From positions 16,200,001 to 16,264,000 of the forward strand of contig JAWQUS010000026.1 of assembly GCA_036365455.1 (NCBI GenBank): DNA of 64,000 nt, written 5' to 3'. Each line of letters starts with the position of its first letter. Within the stretch, counting starts at the first letter, position 1. Below, one piece after another: positions 31,534-42,109 of the stretch. The notes below the pieces were generated by a model, which saw nothing but the letters and a program-made list of their open reading frames with translations, was not told the origin of the DNA and searched no databases. This DNA is from Macrosoma leucophasiata. Its lineage: Eukaryota > Arthropoda > Insecta > Lepidoptera > Hedylidae. Both the position numbers and the translations under genes were made by a program.

Positions 31534-31949
31534 ACTGTTAGTTAAAAAAAAAGCATAAATAAGCACGCACATTTTAAAACTTAGTTTTCCACTAAACAAG
31601 ATATTACAATAGACATTGACGAAGTTTTATCCCCTGGTTAAACTCCGGTTAGCCGTTAACGTTTAAACGGCAATAAAAGCAACAGATAGCAGATCTATGA
31701 ATCGCTAATGAATACATCATACTGATTTACGTGTTTACCCGCTCGTAAGTTATATACAAATTTTATAACCACTGATTCATTGCGTCTGCGCCGACTCAAC
31801 GTCACTCTCTATTGAATACAATTGGTTTCGAAGTATAGCGTCAGTTCCTGAGTGAAGTCAATTTTTAACCGGTAAAAAAAATGTCGTCCACTCTAGGTAC
31901 TTATTCATCAGATTATAAGGAACCCGCCTCATTTTTTTTAATGTAACTA

Positions 31950-32095
31950 AGGTGGCAAACTGCTTGCAGTTCACATGGATGTTAAGTGATGACTGCAGCC
32001 TATAGACATCTACACAAAAACCAAAGGTCTTTTTACTGGTGGTAGAGCTCCAGTGACGGAGCTTGCGGGCGTAGGCATCACCGCATTACCTTTGA
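31950..32095. mobile_element. T-family inverted pair (3' end reversed, 5' end forward)
   Basis: GGTGGCAAACTGCTTGCAGT..AAAACCAAAGGTC (reverse 3' part) runs directly into TTTTTACTGGTGGTAGAGCT..CATCACCGCATTACC (forward 5' part). Confidence 0.6.
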
Positions 32096-32901
32096 AAAGT
32101 TAAGGTTTATCTACCATTTAGAGCAGGCATAACAAGTTTAGCCGTGCTTTTGTTGTTAAGGTGTCTTGACAACTATATTCGTAGAAATTAGACCACAACT
32201 GAATCAGAAGATTTGCTAGTTAGCTTTACTTTAACTGGTCGTTCGATATTGTCATTCTTTCTTTACCTAGATTCTCTGTTATCGGTTTGTAGATTGGGAA
32301 ATGAGAAATTCTACTGTCCTTGCCTTACGTCGAATAGCATAATAATAAAACTGTTGCCAAACTCCACACGCAATTGGAAATCAAAATATTTATCAGCACT
32401 ACAATCGCGAATGTTAGCGCCACGTCCGATCTCGAGTGGCTTCGATAGTGATGATCTCTTAAATTGAATTGATATTTTGAACCGTTGTGTATCGAAATGA
32501 TTCGGTTCAAGTTTCTCAATTGAACATTATATACTTACTTAAGATATATCGATATTGTGTGCTTAACATTATTAAAGATTTCGGAATTATCGATACAATG
32601 CGGAATCCTTTTCGTGCCGGCACCGATTGGCACACTCGCCGCTCACTTACCCACACTTCACACACCCACAACACTGACAGACGGCTAATATCGCCGACGA
32701 TTGATCCGGCTTTAACAAGTGGATAGATATTGGTCTTAGGTATTTTGATACGATTTTTTGGAGTAGTGTTACTTTATTATTGTTGCATTCTCTCATTTTA
32801 AGGGTTCCGTATCACAAAAGGAAAAAACTGAATTCTTATAAGATCACTCTTGGGTCTTTCTGTCGGATAAACGGTTTCGATCGGCTTAGTACTTTTGAAC
32901 T

Positions 32902-33198
32902 GCCTCAGTAGCCTAGTGGTGGCAGGTTACTACTACTACGCTGAAGGTCCTGTGTTCGATTCCCGGGTCGAGGACTATCAGAGATAACGGTTTCAAATCC
33001 TTTATCTCTGGTTCTATTGGGATTTTTCCATTTTCTGGAAGTTTTCCAGTACCTCGGAGTTTTGAAATGTTCAACAGACTCGCCACCTGTTACATGGGCC
33101 AAAACGTAACCGGCGAATAGTGGGTATTTGCATGTATGGTTGAATGCATGCATATACCTCTGCCTACCCCTTCGGGGATTACAGGCGTGAAGTTACGT
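32902..33198 (+). mobile_element. tRNA-derived SINE, family B
   Basis: CCTCAGTAGCCTAGTGGTGG head to GGCGTGAAGTTACGTAG; a few indels in the body. Confidence 0.8.
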
Positions 33199-33788
33199 AG
33201 TACTTTTGAAGCAAATTGGTTATGATGGGCGGATAGAGACAAGGAAATGCGCGAATGATCTTACAGGATTTCCGTTTTTACCTTTTGAGGTACGAAACCC
33301 TAAAGAATAACAATCTCAACAAGGGAGGGAAAGAGAGGAAAAAGAATAAATTGTTTTTCTCATTCAAATGACGACTAATTTTGTTTACTTGGACACCGTA
33401 GATAGTAGGTAATTAACACATTCGTTTTCTTTAGACTGTGGTTCTACTTTGTCTCGTAGAGCCTTCTAAGGTGAATACGTAGGCCTGCTACGAATTTATC
33501 TTATAGATTGTAGACGAATGTTGTATACTGTTATAAAATTAAATAATTCACTGTATGTTATAATAAAATTCTGCATATGAAATTCATATGAAGAAATCAA
33601 ACAAGAATTTAATTTTAATTTTTGTTTTTCTAACGTATTTTTTTCGTAGATTTCTACAAAAGTGCAGTATTTAAATAAATCTGGTTTAGGGAGTCAGATT
33701 AAAAAAAAAGGTTTAAAAAAAAGTCCAAGTCGGGCCAAGCGCCATGTATGGATCCATTGCTCAAATTACTGTGTTGATCGAGTACTTA

Positions 33789-33926
33789 GGGCGAGATTCA
33801 CAAACCGCACTACGACTTTACTTTCAAGCAAAGTACGCTTCGAACTGTCAAATCCCATACTGTACTGACAGTTCTAAGCATACTTTGCTCAAAGTAAAGT
33901 CGTAGTGCGGTCTGTGAATCTCACCA
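33789..33926. mobile_element. Tourist-like MITE (TTA target site)
   Basis: 138 bp, almost entirely inverted repeat: GGGCGAGATTCACAAACCGC at left, GCGGTCTGTGAATCTCACCA at right, inner CTACGACTTTACTTTC/AAAGTAAAGTCGTAG and AACTGTCA/TGACAGTT. TTA at 33786-33788 and 33927-33929 fits PIF/Harbinger. Confidence 0.75.
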
Positions 33927-34087
33927 TTAGTATTCATGTAAAGCCTGCTTAGCTGTGATAGTTTTTCTTTTAACATCCTCATACTACGTTTCATGTTTTT
34001 TCCACATCTTCACACCCAGTTTGTCAAATAAGTGAAGCTTGGTTAAGACCTTAGCATGCAGTTCAGATGAATAACACGAAGACTTAC

Positions 34088-34204
34088 CCTTATCCTTGTC
34101 GGCTTCCTTGCGGCTCTGGTCGAAGAAACCCGTGGTGAGAGCCTTCCTCTTTAGTAAGTGGGCTCTCCTCTTGGGCTTTGTCACCACAGCTGCTGCTGCA
34201 TTAT
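34088..34204 (-). CDS. ARHGAP6-like: RhoGAP gene exon 3 (basic linker)
   Basis: 117 nt. Acceptor TTTTCTGTCGCAG before 34204; donor AAGG|GTAAGT at 34088. With the split codons it reads D-NAAAAVVTKPKRRAHLLKRK, then ALTTGFFDQSRKEADKDK. Family members have a similarly basic stretch (KKRKKSLRKKLDSL..) followed by a KDK motif, so the position and character fit even though identity is low. The lysine/arginine richness suggests membrane or nucleic-acid contact or a nuclear signal, but this is only inference. The left neighbour in the transcript is exon 2, 20 kb away; exon 4 follows after 19.6 kb. Confidence 0.88.
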
Positions 34205-34239
34205 CTGCGACAGAAAATTGATTCAATTTTTAAAAAATA

Positions 34240-34350
34240 CGCCTCGGTAGCCTAGTGATCGAAAAATCTCAATAGCTCTCCCGACCGGGGATCGAATTCA
34301 GGACCTCAGTCTAGCAGTCATGGTAGTCTGCTACTATACAATACTGCTGT
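34240..34350. mobile_element. SINE B heads in inverted pair
   Basis: GCCTCGGTAGCCTAGTGATC (forward) followed by CGACCGGGGATCGAATTCAG and GTAGTCTGCTACTAT (reverse head). No body or tail. Confidence 0.55.
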
Positions 34351-35197
34351 GCCTCATTACTATTTTTTTTTTATTTTTCATGAGATAAATGTAGCAGATG
34401 CAATACTGCATTCCACAAACATATTCATACAGTGTGCATTGATTTTTTCCAATAAATCATGGTACCACGGTTTTTTATGTAAGGCAGGTGGCAAACAAGC
34501 ACAGGGTTTGACCGTCCGGTTTTCGACCGGACTGTTGGGTTTTAGAAGGAATTGTTCGACTTCCGACTACTTCCGACCGGATTCAATTTGTCCGGTCAGC
34601 AAGTATTACGAACGTGACGCGCGGCGTGAAGTACCATACTACGACTGCAGCAGCGCAGACTGAACTTCAGTGACTGAAGCTGCACGGCACGACGCGAGGG
34701 GCGCGGCAGGCACACATGTGGTTCCACTAGAATTTATTTATTACTACTTTATCATTTTACCCAATCGGTTTCGATCACACGATTTGTTGACATTAAACTA
34801 CCTTTTTAATCCTTCAAGGATCGTACGGCCACCGGCAATTGAATTTCAATTGTCATATTTTTTTCATGTCTGGAGTCACTTAAAAAAACTCGATACAAAA
34901 AGTTCCAAAAAAAGGGTAGATTAAAATTTTTTTTAAATGTTGCCACTGTACAAAGTAATAAACCAAAATTTCATTAATGTTAACAATTTTTTTTCGATTT
35001 TGACTATGTATGATCCGATTAAATTTGTTGTCCGGTTATGGCGGCTGTAAAAGTAGGCAACCCTGGTTCAGCATCATTGCAATTTTCTACTGCGAAAACT
35101 ATCTTTGCTCGCGAGATGACGGATAAACTCACCTGGATTCCTAGCTTTGTTTAGGTTTTTTTCATACGCTGATCACGATCCTGATCAGTGTATTTTT

Positions 35198-35400
35198 TAC
35201 TCATGGTAGAGTCTCTGTGTAGGAACTCGAGGGCGTAGGGACCACCGCATTACCTAATCTATCTGCCGCCAAATGATAGTGTTCAGCACTATCTTTTGGC
35301 CCAGTAAGAACTATCATAGAGACATAACAACTAAGGTCTGAGAGATGGCCTCTGGTTTTTGTGTAGATGTCTATAGGCTATAGCCACCTTACTCGACCTA
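35198..35400 (+). mobile_element. T-family repeat, diverged
   Basis: CATGGTAGAGTCTCTGTGTA to ATGTCTATAGGCTATAGCC; lacks the poly-A end. Confidence 0.6.
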
Positions 35401-35579
35401 TGTCTGTTCCACTCTAGGGTCAGAATCAGATATTTATTTATTCACTTAGGATGACAAGCACTTTTTATGATTCATCCCAAACAAATAAATTAAGGCGAAT
35501 AACAATTAATTGATATACATGCCAATTTACAAACAAAAAAATATGTATGTAAATGTGGCCAGATATCTGGCGCACCACA

Positions 35580-35870
35580 CTACTGGTGGTAGAGTTCCAG
35601 TGACGGAGCTCGCGGGCGTAGGCACCACTGCATTACCTAATATACTTCCCGCTAAATGGTAGTGTTCAGCACTATCGTGTTCCGGTCAGGTGGTAATGTA
35701 CGGCTCTGTAACTTCCAGCACAGAGGCATAACACCTTCAGCCTCAGGAGTGGTAACGCATCTGCATTTTGACCTTGGTCATTGTGTGAGTGTCTATAGGC
35801 TGCAGTCATCACTTAACATCAATGTGAACTGCATGCTTGTTTGCCACTTCCATTACATAAAAAAAAAACT
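35580..35870 (+). mobile_element. T-family repeat, full-length
   Basis: ACTGGTGGTAGAGTTCCAGT to CCATTACATAAAAAAAAA; a good reference copy. Confidence 0.85.
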
Positions 35871-35967
35871 AAAGATACAAACATAAAAAATGTAATCAAG
35901 AATATCGCTAAGATATAATATACATTACTTGTAGTATAATCTACATGCCTAGTTTTCAATCGAAATG

Positions 35968-36258
35968 TATCTTTTTTTTTATGTATTGGAAGTGGTAAAC
36001 AAGCATGCAGTTCACATTGATGTTAAGTGATGACTGCAGCCTATAGACACCCACACAAAGACCAAGGTCAAAATGCAGATGCGTTACCACTCCTGAGGCC
36101 TAAGGTCTTATGCCTCTATGCCGGAAATTACAGGGCCGTACATTACCACCTGACCGGAACACGATAGTGTTGAACACTACCATTTAGCGGCAAGTATATT
36201 AGGTAATGCGGTGGTGCCTACGCCCGCGAGCTCCGTCACTGGAGCTCTACCACCAATA
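35968..36258 (-). mobile_element. T-family repeat, full-length, tail-to-tail with previous
   Basis: Poly-T, ATGTATTGGAAGTGGTAAAC to GGAGCTCTACCACCAATAAA. About 100 bp from the forward copy, so the pair could fold into a hairpin RNA. Confidence 0.85.
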
Positions 36259-36511
36259 AAATCTATACGTTCTACACAACACAAAGAATTCACATATCGA
36301 AAGCAATCATAATTCATCCCATTTTTACGACCCACGTAAACTACCAAACGACGGAAATGTTTGGTTAGATGGTTTGTATTCGATTACAAAATAATGTTGT
36401 ATTTTTTTTGCGGTCATTACCATCCACTACATGTTTAAAACTAATAAAATCAGGTCATCAAAACATGTGTTTGCGACAAGTGTCATTTCGATTCTGAGAA
36501 TAGTGTTGTGA

Positions 36512-36720
36512 ATAGCTGTTCCGGCAAATTTCGTATTGCCTCAGAATTAGTACACATAAATAACATAATTATATACCTCCTGCAGCGCCATCTGTCGAAC
36601 TGTTATGTGAATCTAAACCATCCAAGGCGCCACCCATACGCATAAAAAAAATCATTCAAATCGCTCCAAGCGTTTAGGAGGAGTTCAGTGACATACACAC
36701 ACACAAACATAAATTATAAG
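36512..36720 (-). mobile_element. Helitron-like end
   Basis: TAGCTGTTCCGGCAAATTTC, GTATTGCCTCAGAA at left; CATCTGTCGAACTG, TCGCTCCAAGCGTTTAGGAG and (AC)n follow. Confidence 0.45.
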
Positions 36721-36898
36721 TTATATTTCGAGTATATTAAGATTTGTGTTTGATATTAGGAATATCATACAAAAAATAGTGCTTGGAATTGAAACAAAAG
36801 TAGCAGAGCTTCGGCTCTGAACTTCGGTTCAGAGTCAAGTTATCTGATGACACCTGTTTCGTTACATGTCTTAGCCGCATCATGAAAAGGGTTTTAGG

Positions 36899-37108
36899 CA
36901 TAGAGCAACACGGGCAACCGGCCGCGGCGGACCTGAGAGGAATAGCCATATGCAGGTTTTGACAGAGGGCTGTCAAAGTAATTATATTTAAATGTGTGCG
37001 TGAAATTGTTTATGTATTTTGTAAAAGTCAAGGTGTGAGTTTCGTAGTAATAGACGATTTTTGTAGTAAGAGTGTCACACGTATTTCCCCCCGCAAAAAA
37101 TGACAGGT
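36899..37108. mobile_element. MITE, CATAGAGCAA family, cut copy
   Basis: GCATAGAGCAACACGGGC to CCGCAAAAAATGACAGG; its right end is replaced by the 39-bp tandem array. Confidence 0.65.
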
Positions 37109-37109
37109 C

Positions 37110-37300
37110 TCTATGGTTTTAGGTAATGCGGTGGTGCCTACTCCCCTCTCTATGGTTTTAGGTAATGCGGTGGTGCCTACTCCCCTCTCTATGGTTTTAG
37201 GTAATGCGGTGGTGCCTACTCCCCTCTCTATGGTTTTAGGTAATGCGGTGGTGCCTACTCCCCTCTCTATGGTTTTAGGTAATGCGGTGGTGCCTACGCC
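37110..37300 (+). repeat. 39-bp tandem repeat, about 5 units
   Basis: Unit TCTATGGTTTTAGGTAATGC + GGTGGTGCCTACTCCCCTC; starts at 37110, 37149, 37188, 37227 and 37266 (last unit partial). Units are identical by eye. Most of the unit is T-family text (reverse 5' region), and the array ends into a T-family remnant. Confidence 0.9.
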
Positions 37301-37335
37301 CTCGAGTGGCTACACTGGAACTCTGCTACCAGATA
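37266..37335 (-). mobile_element. T-family 5' remnant
   Basis: GGTAATGCGGTGGTGCCTAC, then ACTGGAACTCTGCTACCAG; the template of the tandem array. Confidence 0.65.
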
Positions 37336-37565
37336 AAGTTTGATGCCCTTGCTTACATAATAGCCATTAACCTTAAACAGCACTTAAAATAGTTGAATAT
37401 TTTTAACAAGAATGTAGATTGAAAACGCATAGCATGACGAGGTATTTGTGTACGCGATAGTATCACATCGTGATTGTCAGGTGATCATGCGCAGGCTAAT
37501 TTTGGAGCTAATAACCAATATTATAACACATGTTACTGACTGAGTGATTGAGTGACTGACAGACA

Positions 37566-37853
37566 CTGGTGGTAGAGCTCTAGTGATGGAGCTCGCGGGC
37601 GTAGGCACCACCGCATTACCTAATATACTTGTCGCTAAATGGTAGTGTTCAACACTATCGTGTTCCGGTCAGGTGGTAATGTACGGCCCTGTAATTTCCG
37701 GCACAGAGGCATAAGACCTTAGGCCTCAGGAGTGGTAACGCATCTGCATTTACCTTGGTCTTTGTGTGGGTGTCTATAGGCTGCAGTCATCACTTAACAT
37801 CAATGTGAACTGCATGCTTGTTTACCACTTCCATTACATAAAAAAAAAAAAAG
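37566..37853 (+). mobile_element. T-family repeat, full-length
   Basis: ACTGGTGGTAGAGCTCTAGT to CCATTACATAAAAAAAAA. Confidence 0.85.
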
Positions 37854-38499
37854 ACAACGCGCAGCTGAAACTACTGGCCGTAGAAAACTTATATGCGACA
37901 TGAAGGATGCTTAGGTAGTACAATTGCCTTAAAACTACATCGATTTGTACAAATCAAATAAAAAATCTTAGAATCAGAATCAGAAATTCCGTTTTTTTGT
38001 AGAAATCTTCCTTGGAACCATATGCATTTGAGCATTATGACCATACTAAGTCGTGCTCAAAATGTAGTTAGTTTATAAATACAAATATCTTCTAGCTGAC
38101 ATTTTCCTAACAAGAAGCAATAGGAGGAATTCCATGTATTATGTTTTGTGGTCCTTATTTATTTTACGATCTGAATACAACATACAATTGAATATACCAC
38201 TTCAAGTCAAGTGCCACTTCCAGTGTACGTAAATAGTGTAAAAAGAAAAAGTGTAAAATACGTCAACGCTGAGTTAGTTAATTGAAAAGAATTCGAGACT
38301 GACACGGTCAAACCCGTGTGTTTTACACTTTTTATTTTTCATATTTTTTTTTTCTTTATATCAAATAGAAAGAACATACAATTGACAATAATAACAGTGC
38401 ATCTAAAAACCACAGAGGTTTGTAACGATACTACTTTAGTTCTACGTTGTTGTAATAAACTACTTTATAAACAATATTTAAACAATAAGGTTAACAATG

Positions 38500-38560
38500 G
38501 TCAATTCTTTTATATTATTTCGCATTAACACATGCTTGTGAAATATATTTTATTTTTAAT
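38500..38560 (-). mobile_element. Tail of the tRNA-like SINE (single)
   Basis: TATTATTTCGCATTAACACA and TGCTTGTGAAATATATTTTA are the reverse of the tail in copies at 21600 and 39640. It ends at the left edge of the palindrome; ATTTTATTTTTAA occurs here (38547-38559) and again at 38803-38815. Confidence 0.6.
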
Positions 38561-38565
38561 ATATT

Positions 38566-39263
38566 ATACGGAAAAATCGCCTGTTTAAATGCCATACAAA
38601 TATATGTTTTGTTTTAAATATCGGTATATCGGTTCGGTTCGGTTTAGAGAATCTTTATTACTCATAAGAATTCCATTCACTTACATGAGAATAATATTTG
38701 ATCGAAATAGTTAAAGTGGTTTCGATAATTAACAAAAAAAAAACTTATAAAGAAGGTGAGTTTAACATTTTTTATTGAAAATTGTAAAGGGACGAATTGA
38801 CCATTTTATTTTTAAAGAAAAATGGAAAGAAAAAATTGACTTCATGCGAGACTCGAACTCGCGACCTACTGGGAATCTAGTCCAGCCGCTCTTCCAATTG
38901 AGCTACTGAAGCCCTGCCCGATTTGTCAATTGGAAGAGCGGCTGGACTAGATTCCCAGTAGGTCGCGAGTTCGAGTCTCGCATGAAGTCAATTTTTTCTT
39001 TCCATTTTTCTTTAAAAATAAAATGGTCAATTCGTCCCTTTACAATTTTCAATAAAAAATGTTAAACTCACCTTCTTTATAAGTTTTTTTTTTTTGTTAA
39101 TTATCGAAACCACTTTAACTATTTCGATCAAATATTATTCTCATGTAAGTGAATGGAATTCTTATGAGTAATAAAGATTCTCTAAACCGAACCGAACCGA
39201 TATACCGATATTTAAAACAAAACATATATTTGTATGGCATTTAAACAGGCGATTTTTCCGTAT
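38566..39263. repeat. Near-perfect 0.7-kb palindrome around a tRNA-like SINE
   Basis: Left arm 38566-38900 and right arm 38927-39263 are reverse complements over ~335 bp. I see differences only in one A/T homopolymer. The 26-nt loop is 38901-38926. Outer ~240 bp of each arm is AT-rich unknown sequence with CGGTTCGGTTCGGTTTAGAG; inner ~95 bp is the tRNA-like SINE. Outer ends ATACGGAAAAATCGCCTG. Either a foldback element or duplication, or an assembly/sequencing foldback. Confidence 0.85.
38841..38917 (-). mobile_element. tRNA-like SINE head (most complete copy)
   Basis: On the minus strand: GGGCTTCAGTAGCTCAATTG, GAAGAGCGGCTGGACTAGAT, TCCCAGTAGGTCGCGAGTTC and GAGTCTCGCATGAAGTC. GGCTTCA/TGAAGTC acceptor, GCTC/GAGC D-arm and CGCGAG..CTCGC T-arm are seen; the anticodon stem is imperfect and no CCA or terminator follows. 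A tRNA-derived retroposon head, not a functional tRNA gene. Confidence 0.65.
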
Positions 39264-39271
39264 TTTTTACA

Positions 39272-39403
39272 GATCAAAAAACTTTAAACTGATATCGATA
39301 GTACTTTACCTAATGAGTCGTTTAATTTTTAAAAGTTATTATTGTCATTTTACTGGTTTGGTAAAGTTTTTTCGATATCAGTTTAAATTTTTTTGATATC
39401 TAT
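39272..39403. repeat. Second inverted repeat next to the palindrome
   Basis: GATCAAAAAACTTTAAACTG then ATATCGA..CTTTACC pairs with GGTAAAGTTTTTTCGATATC, AGTTTAAATTTTTTTGATATC (split here). About 130 bp, MITE-sized. Confidence 0.6.
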
Positions 39404-39427
39404 AATAGTAACGGAATAATCGCCTGT

Positions 39428-39575
39428 GCACAATTAACGATTACATCCTGTATATTTGTTTCTGGTCTGGGTTTGTGTATATATGGTGTGTGCACAAAAC
39501 AGCACCCACGATACAGATCCATACCTAGTGTGGGGGTGGGTATGCATACCTAGTGTATGAGCGTATTTTTTTTAT
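39428..39575 (+). mobile_element. SINE A, headless copy
   Basis: Body from ATTTGTTTCTGGTCTGGGTT to GAGCGTATTTTTTTTATTG; head and B box absent. Confidence 0.6.
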
Positions 39576-39630
39576 TGTCAAAGACGATGTTTATTGAGAG
39601 TGGCCAGTACTCATAAGTAAGAGTATTATA

Positions 39631-39808
39631 ATTGTTTGATATTATTTCGCATTAACACATGCTTGTGAAATATATTTTATTTTTAAAGAAAAATGAAAAA
39701 TGGAAAGAAAAATTTGACTTCAGGCGAGAGACTAGATTCCCAGTAGGTCGCGAGTTCGAGCCTCGCCTGAAGTCAAATTTTTCTTTCCATTTTTCTTTAA
39801 AAATAAAA
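39631..39808. mobile_element. Snap-back tRNA-like SINE, copy with TSD
   Basis: TAAGAGTATTATA at 39618-39630 and 39809-39821 brackets the whole hairpin. The left arm holds the SINE tail and body in reverse down to GACTTCAGGCGAG; the right arm restarts at ACTAGATTCCCAGTAGGTCG and runs to TTTAAAAATAAAA. The unit therefore integrated as a folded pair. Confidence 0.75.
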
Positions 39809-40227
39809 TAAGAGTATTATATTTATTCGGATTGTGTTTGTGTTATCAGTATAAAGACTATTAAATCTTTAGCATATTTTTCAACTACTGTCAACATAAA
39901 TATTATAAAAGCCCAAACAATATAAAAGTTTCAAAATAACATTTATAAAAAAAATGTGTTTCAGAGAAACATGGCAGCCGAGAGTGTTTGTCCTTGGTTG
40001 TTAATAAAGATATAAAGAATCATGCCCCACTATTAAGAGCATTGTCAACTATGATTATGCTGTTTGAACAAGAATAAAGTCAAAATAAATGTGCGCGGGT
40101 GATTCATGGGCGATGAGACCTTGACTGAGTTGCGTACGTGATCTAGAGATGTAAACAATACATCGATGTTTTTGAAATATCGATTATTTTTGGTGCAAAA
40201 TATCGATTTTTACCATCGATACTACAA

Positions 40228-40290
40228 CTGTCATCAGTCTAGTAGTAGCAGGAGACTGCTACGCTAACCCAGAGTCCTGGGTTTGGTTGC
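40228..40290 (+). mobile_element. SINE B head fragment
   Basis: CAGTCTAGTAGTAGCAGGAG and GAGTCCTGGGTTTGGTTGC; decayed A/B boxes only. Confidence 0.5.
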
Positions 40291-40462
40291 ATCAGTCGAT
40301 GATTTCTAAGGTTTTTCTTGGAGGCTACTTAAGAAACATCTCCATATTCGTATGCAGTTTAGCAGAGATATTCTAGAAAACCAAAATTTGGTATGAATAC
40401 ATATTAGCGAGGTCGTCAAAGCAGTAAAATAATATCTGAAAAAAAAATATAGTAATTTCCCT

Positions 40463-40750
40463 ACTGCCTGGGTAGTCTAGTGGTAGCAGGCCACTACTAT
40501 TACGCGTTATCAGAGATAATGGTGTAAAGTCCTTTATCTCTGGTTCTATTGGGATTTTTCCATATTCTGGAAATTTCCCAGAACCTCGAAGTCTGGTAAT
40601 GTGCCCGGAGATGTCAACAGGCTCGCCACCTGGCCACATGGGCCAAAACGTAACCGGCGAATCGGCGTGGGTGTTTGCATGTATGCTTGAATGCATGCAT
40701 TTACCTCTGCCTACCCCTTCGGGGATTACAGGCGTGAAGTTACGTTTTTT
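40463..40750 (+). mobile_element. tRNA-derived SINE, family B, B-box deleted
   Basis: Head CTGGGTAGTCTAGTGGTAGC, then ACTATTACGCG joins directly to TTATCAGAGATAATGG, losing the B box; the rest to GGCGTGAAGTTACG is good. Confidence 0.8.
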
Positions 40751-41311
40751 TTTTTTTTAATTTCTCTAAAATAAAGGGTACCTACCTCTTGTCCCAACCT
40801 CAAGTGAAAATGTCATTTTTCTTGCATTATGTCATCATGTGGGTATCGTTAGATAGGACGTTAAAACATTGCTGGTTGGAGAAAACCATTTTCCAATAAA
40901 GAATGCTTTGTAAACTATTAAGCTTCCAACGTGAGCCGACATTTTTTAAAGTTAATGTTCTTTTACCACCTCAATAATTGTATTGCGATGTGTGAAAAAT
41001 GTTTACGGTAGTCATTAAAAGTAAAAATATTATAGTTAAGTAGGCTTCGTAAGTTTACGGTGAAGTTCTTAGAAAATCCTACACGCGACTTTCGGTTTTC
41101 TTACTATCGATAATATTGATACATTGATATTTATCGATTCTGTAAGCATCCCTATCCATTGACTCCTTGTGACATTCCCGGGTGAGCTTTAGTACTGAAT
41201 CACAGGTCTATTTTATAGTCGTCTCAGCGGCTTAGTGATTCTTCGAATTTCGAACTTCGAGCTTCGGAGAGAGCTTCGTCGGATAGTCTTAATATAATCT
41301 TACTTTTTTTA

Positions 41312-41612
41312 TACGTAACGTAACGTAACTTCACGCCTGTAATCCCCGAAGGGGTAGGCAGAGGTAAATGCATGCATTCAAGCATACATGCAAACACCCA
41401 CGACTCGCCGGTTACGTTTTGGCCCATGTAACAGGTGGCGAACCTGTTGCCATCTCCGAGCACATTACCAAACTCCGAGGTACTGGGAAACTTCCAGAAA
41501 ATGGAAAAATCCCAATAGAAGCAGAGATAAAGGATTTTAAACCGTTATCTCCGTTAGTCCCCGACCCGGGAATCGAACCCAGGACCCCCAGCGTAGTAGT
41601 AGTACTTTTTTT
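41312..41612 (-). mobile_element. tRNA-derived SINE, family B
   Basis: Reverse copy, tail at left, ends at AGCGTAGTAGTAGTAC without the last part of the head. Confidence 0.8.
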
Positions 41613-41624
41613 ATGATATGAAAG

Positions 41625-41862
41625 TATCAGAGATAATGGTGTAAAGTCCTTTTTATCTCTGGTTCTATTGGGATTTTACCATTTTCTGGAAATTTCCCAG
41701 TACCTCGAAGTTTGGTAGTGCCCGGAGAGGTCAACAGGCTCGCCACCTGTTACATGGGCCAAAAACGTAACCGGCGAATCGTGGGTGTTTGCATATATGC
41801 TTAAATACATGCGTTTACCTCTGCCTACCCCTTCGGGGAATACAGGCGTGAAGTTACGTACG
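41625..41862 (+). mobile_element. SINE B body and tail, inverted partner of previous
   Basis: GTATCAGAGATAATGGTGTA to GGCGTGAAGTTACGTACG; with 41312-41612 it forms an inverted repeat around a ~15-bp spacer. Confidence 0.75.
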
Positions 41863-42109
41863 TACGAATCCTAAGAACAACTTTCGAAGCATATTTCACA
41901 TTGGGAGACACTGGACTGTTACCAGCTGACGGAAAACCAATGATTCACGGTCCAGTCGCAGGTATTCATAAACAGAACTCTCCCACGCGGCGTCCACGAC
42001 AGATCAAACGATCCTCTACACTTTGTTGATCTGTCTGTCACTCGATTTGCTGTTCGTTACGATCGTAATGTAATGCACGTGATACAAGTAAGTTGTTTTT
42101 TTTATATAA

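Larger units (their letters stand above)
14496..34087 (-). other. Intron 3 (19.6 kb)
   Basis: The features below cover about half. Unassigned unique-looking stretches: 16750-17260, 17700-18040, 19440-20235 (with a GC-richer part 19900-20220), 21040-21420, 22890-23470, 24906-25300, 25980-26520, 28730-29380, 29700-30140, 30630-31330 (GC-richer 30760-30880 and 31180-31320), 31535-31950, 32100-32900 and 33200-33785. Two ~200-bp direct repeats of unknown kind occur at 27160 and 28045. Confidence 0.75.

Noticed and set aside
37110..37300. CRISPR-like array
   Set aside because: Units are contiguous and identical with no variable spacers, and the sequence is a eukaryotic intron.
37113..37343. 76-codon ORF with repeated MVLGNAVVPTPLS
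   Set aside because: A by-product of the 39-bp tandem repeat, whose length divides by 3; the same words appear in other frames of T-family copies.
38841..38917. Functional tRNA gene
   Set aside because: Cloverleaf is only partly satisfied (mismatched anticodon stem, uncertain anticodon), it lies in a repeat with tail and TSD, and related heads are truncated.
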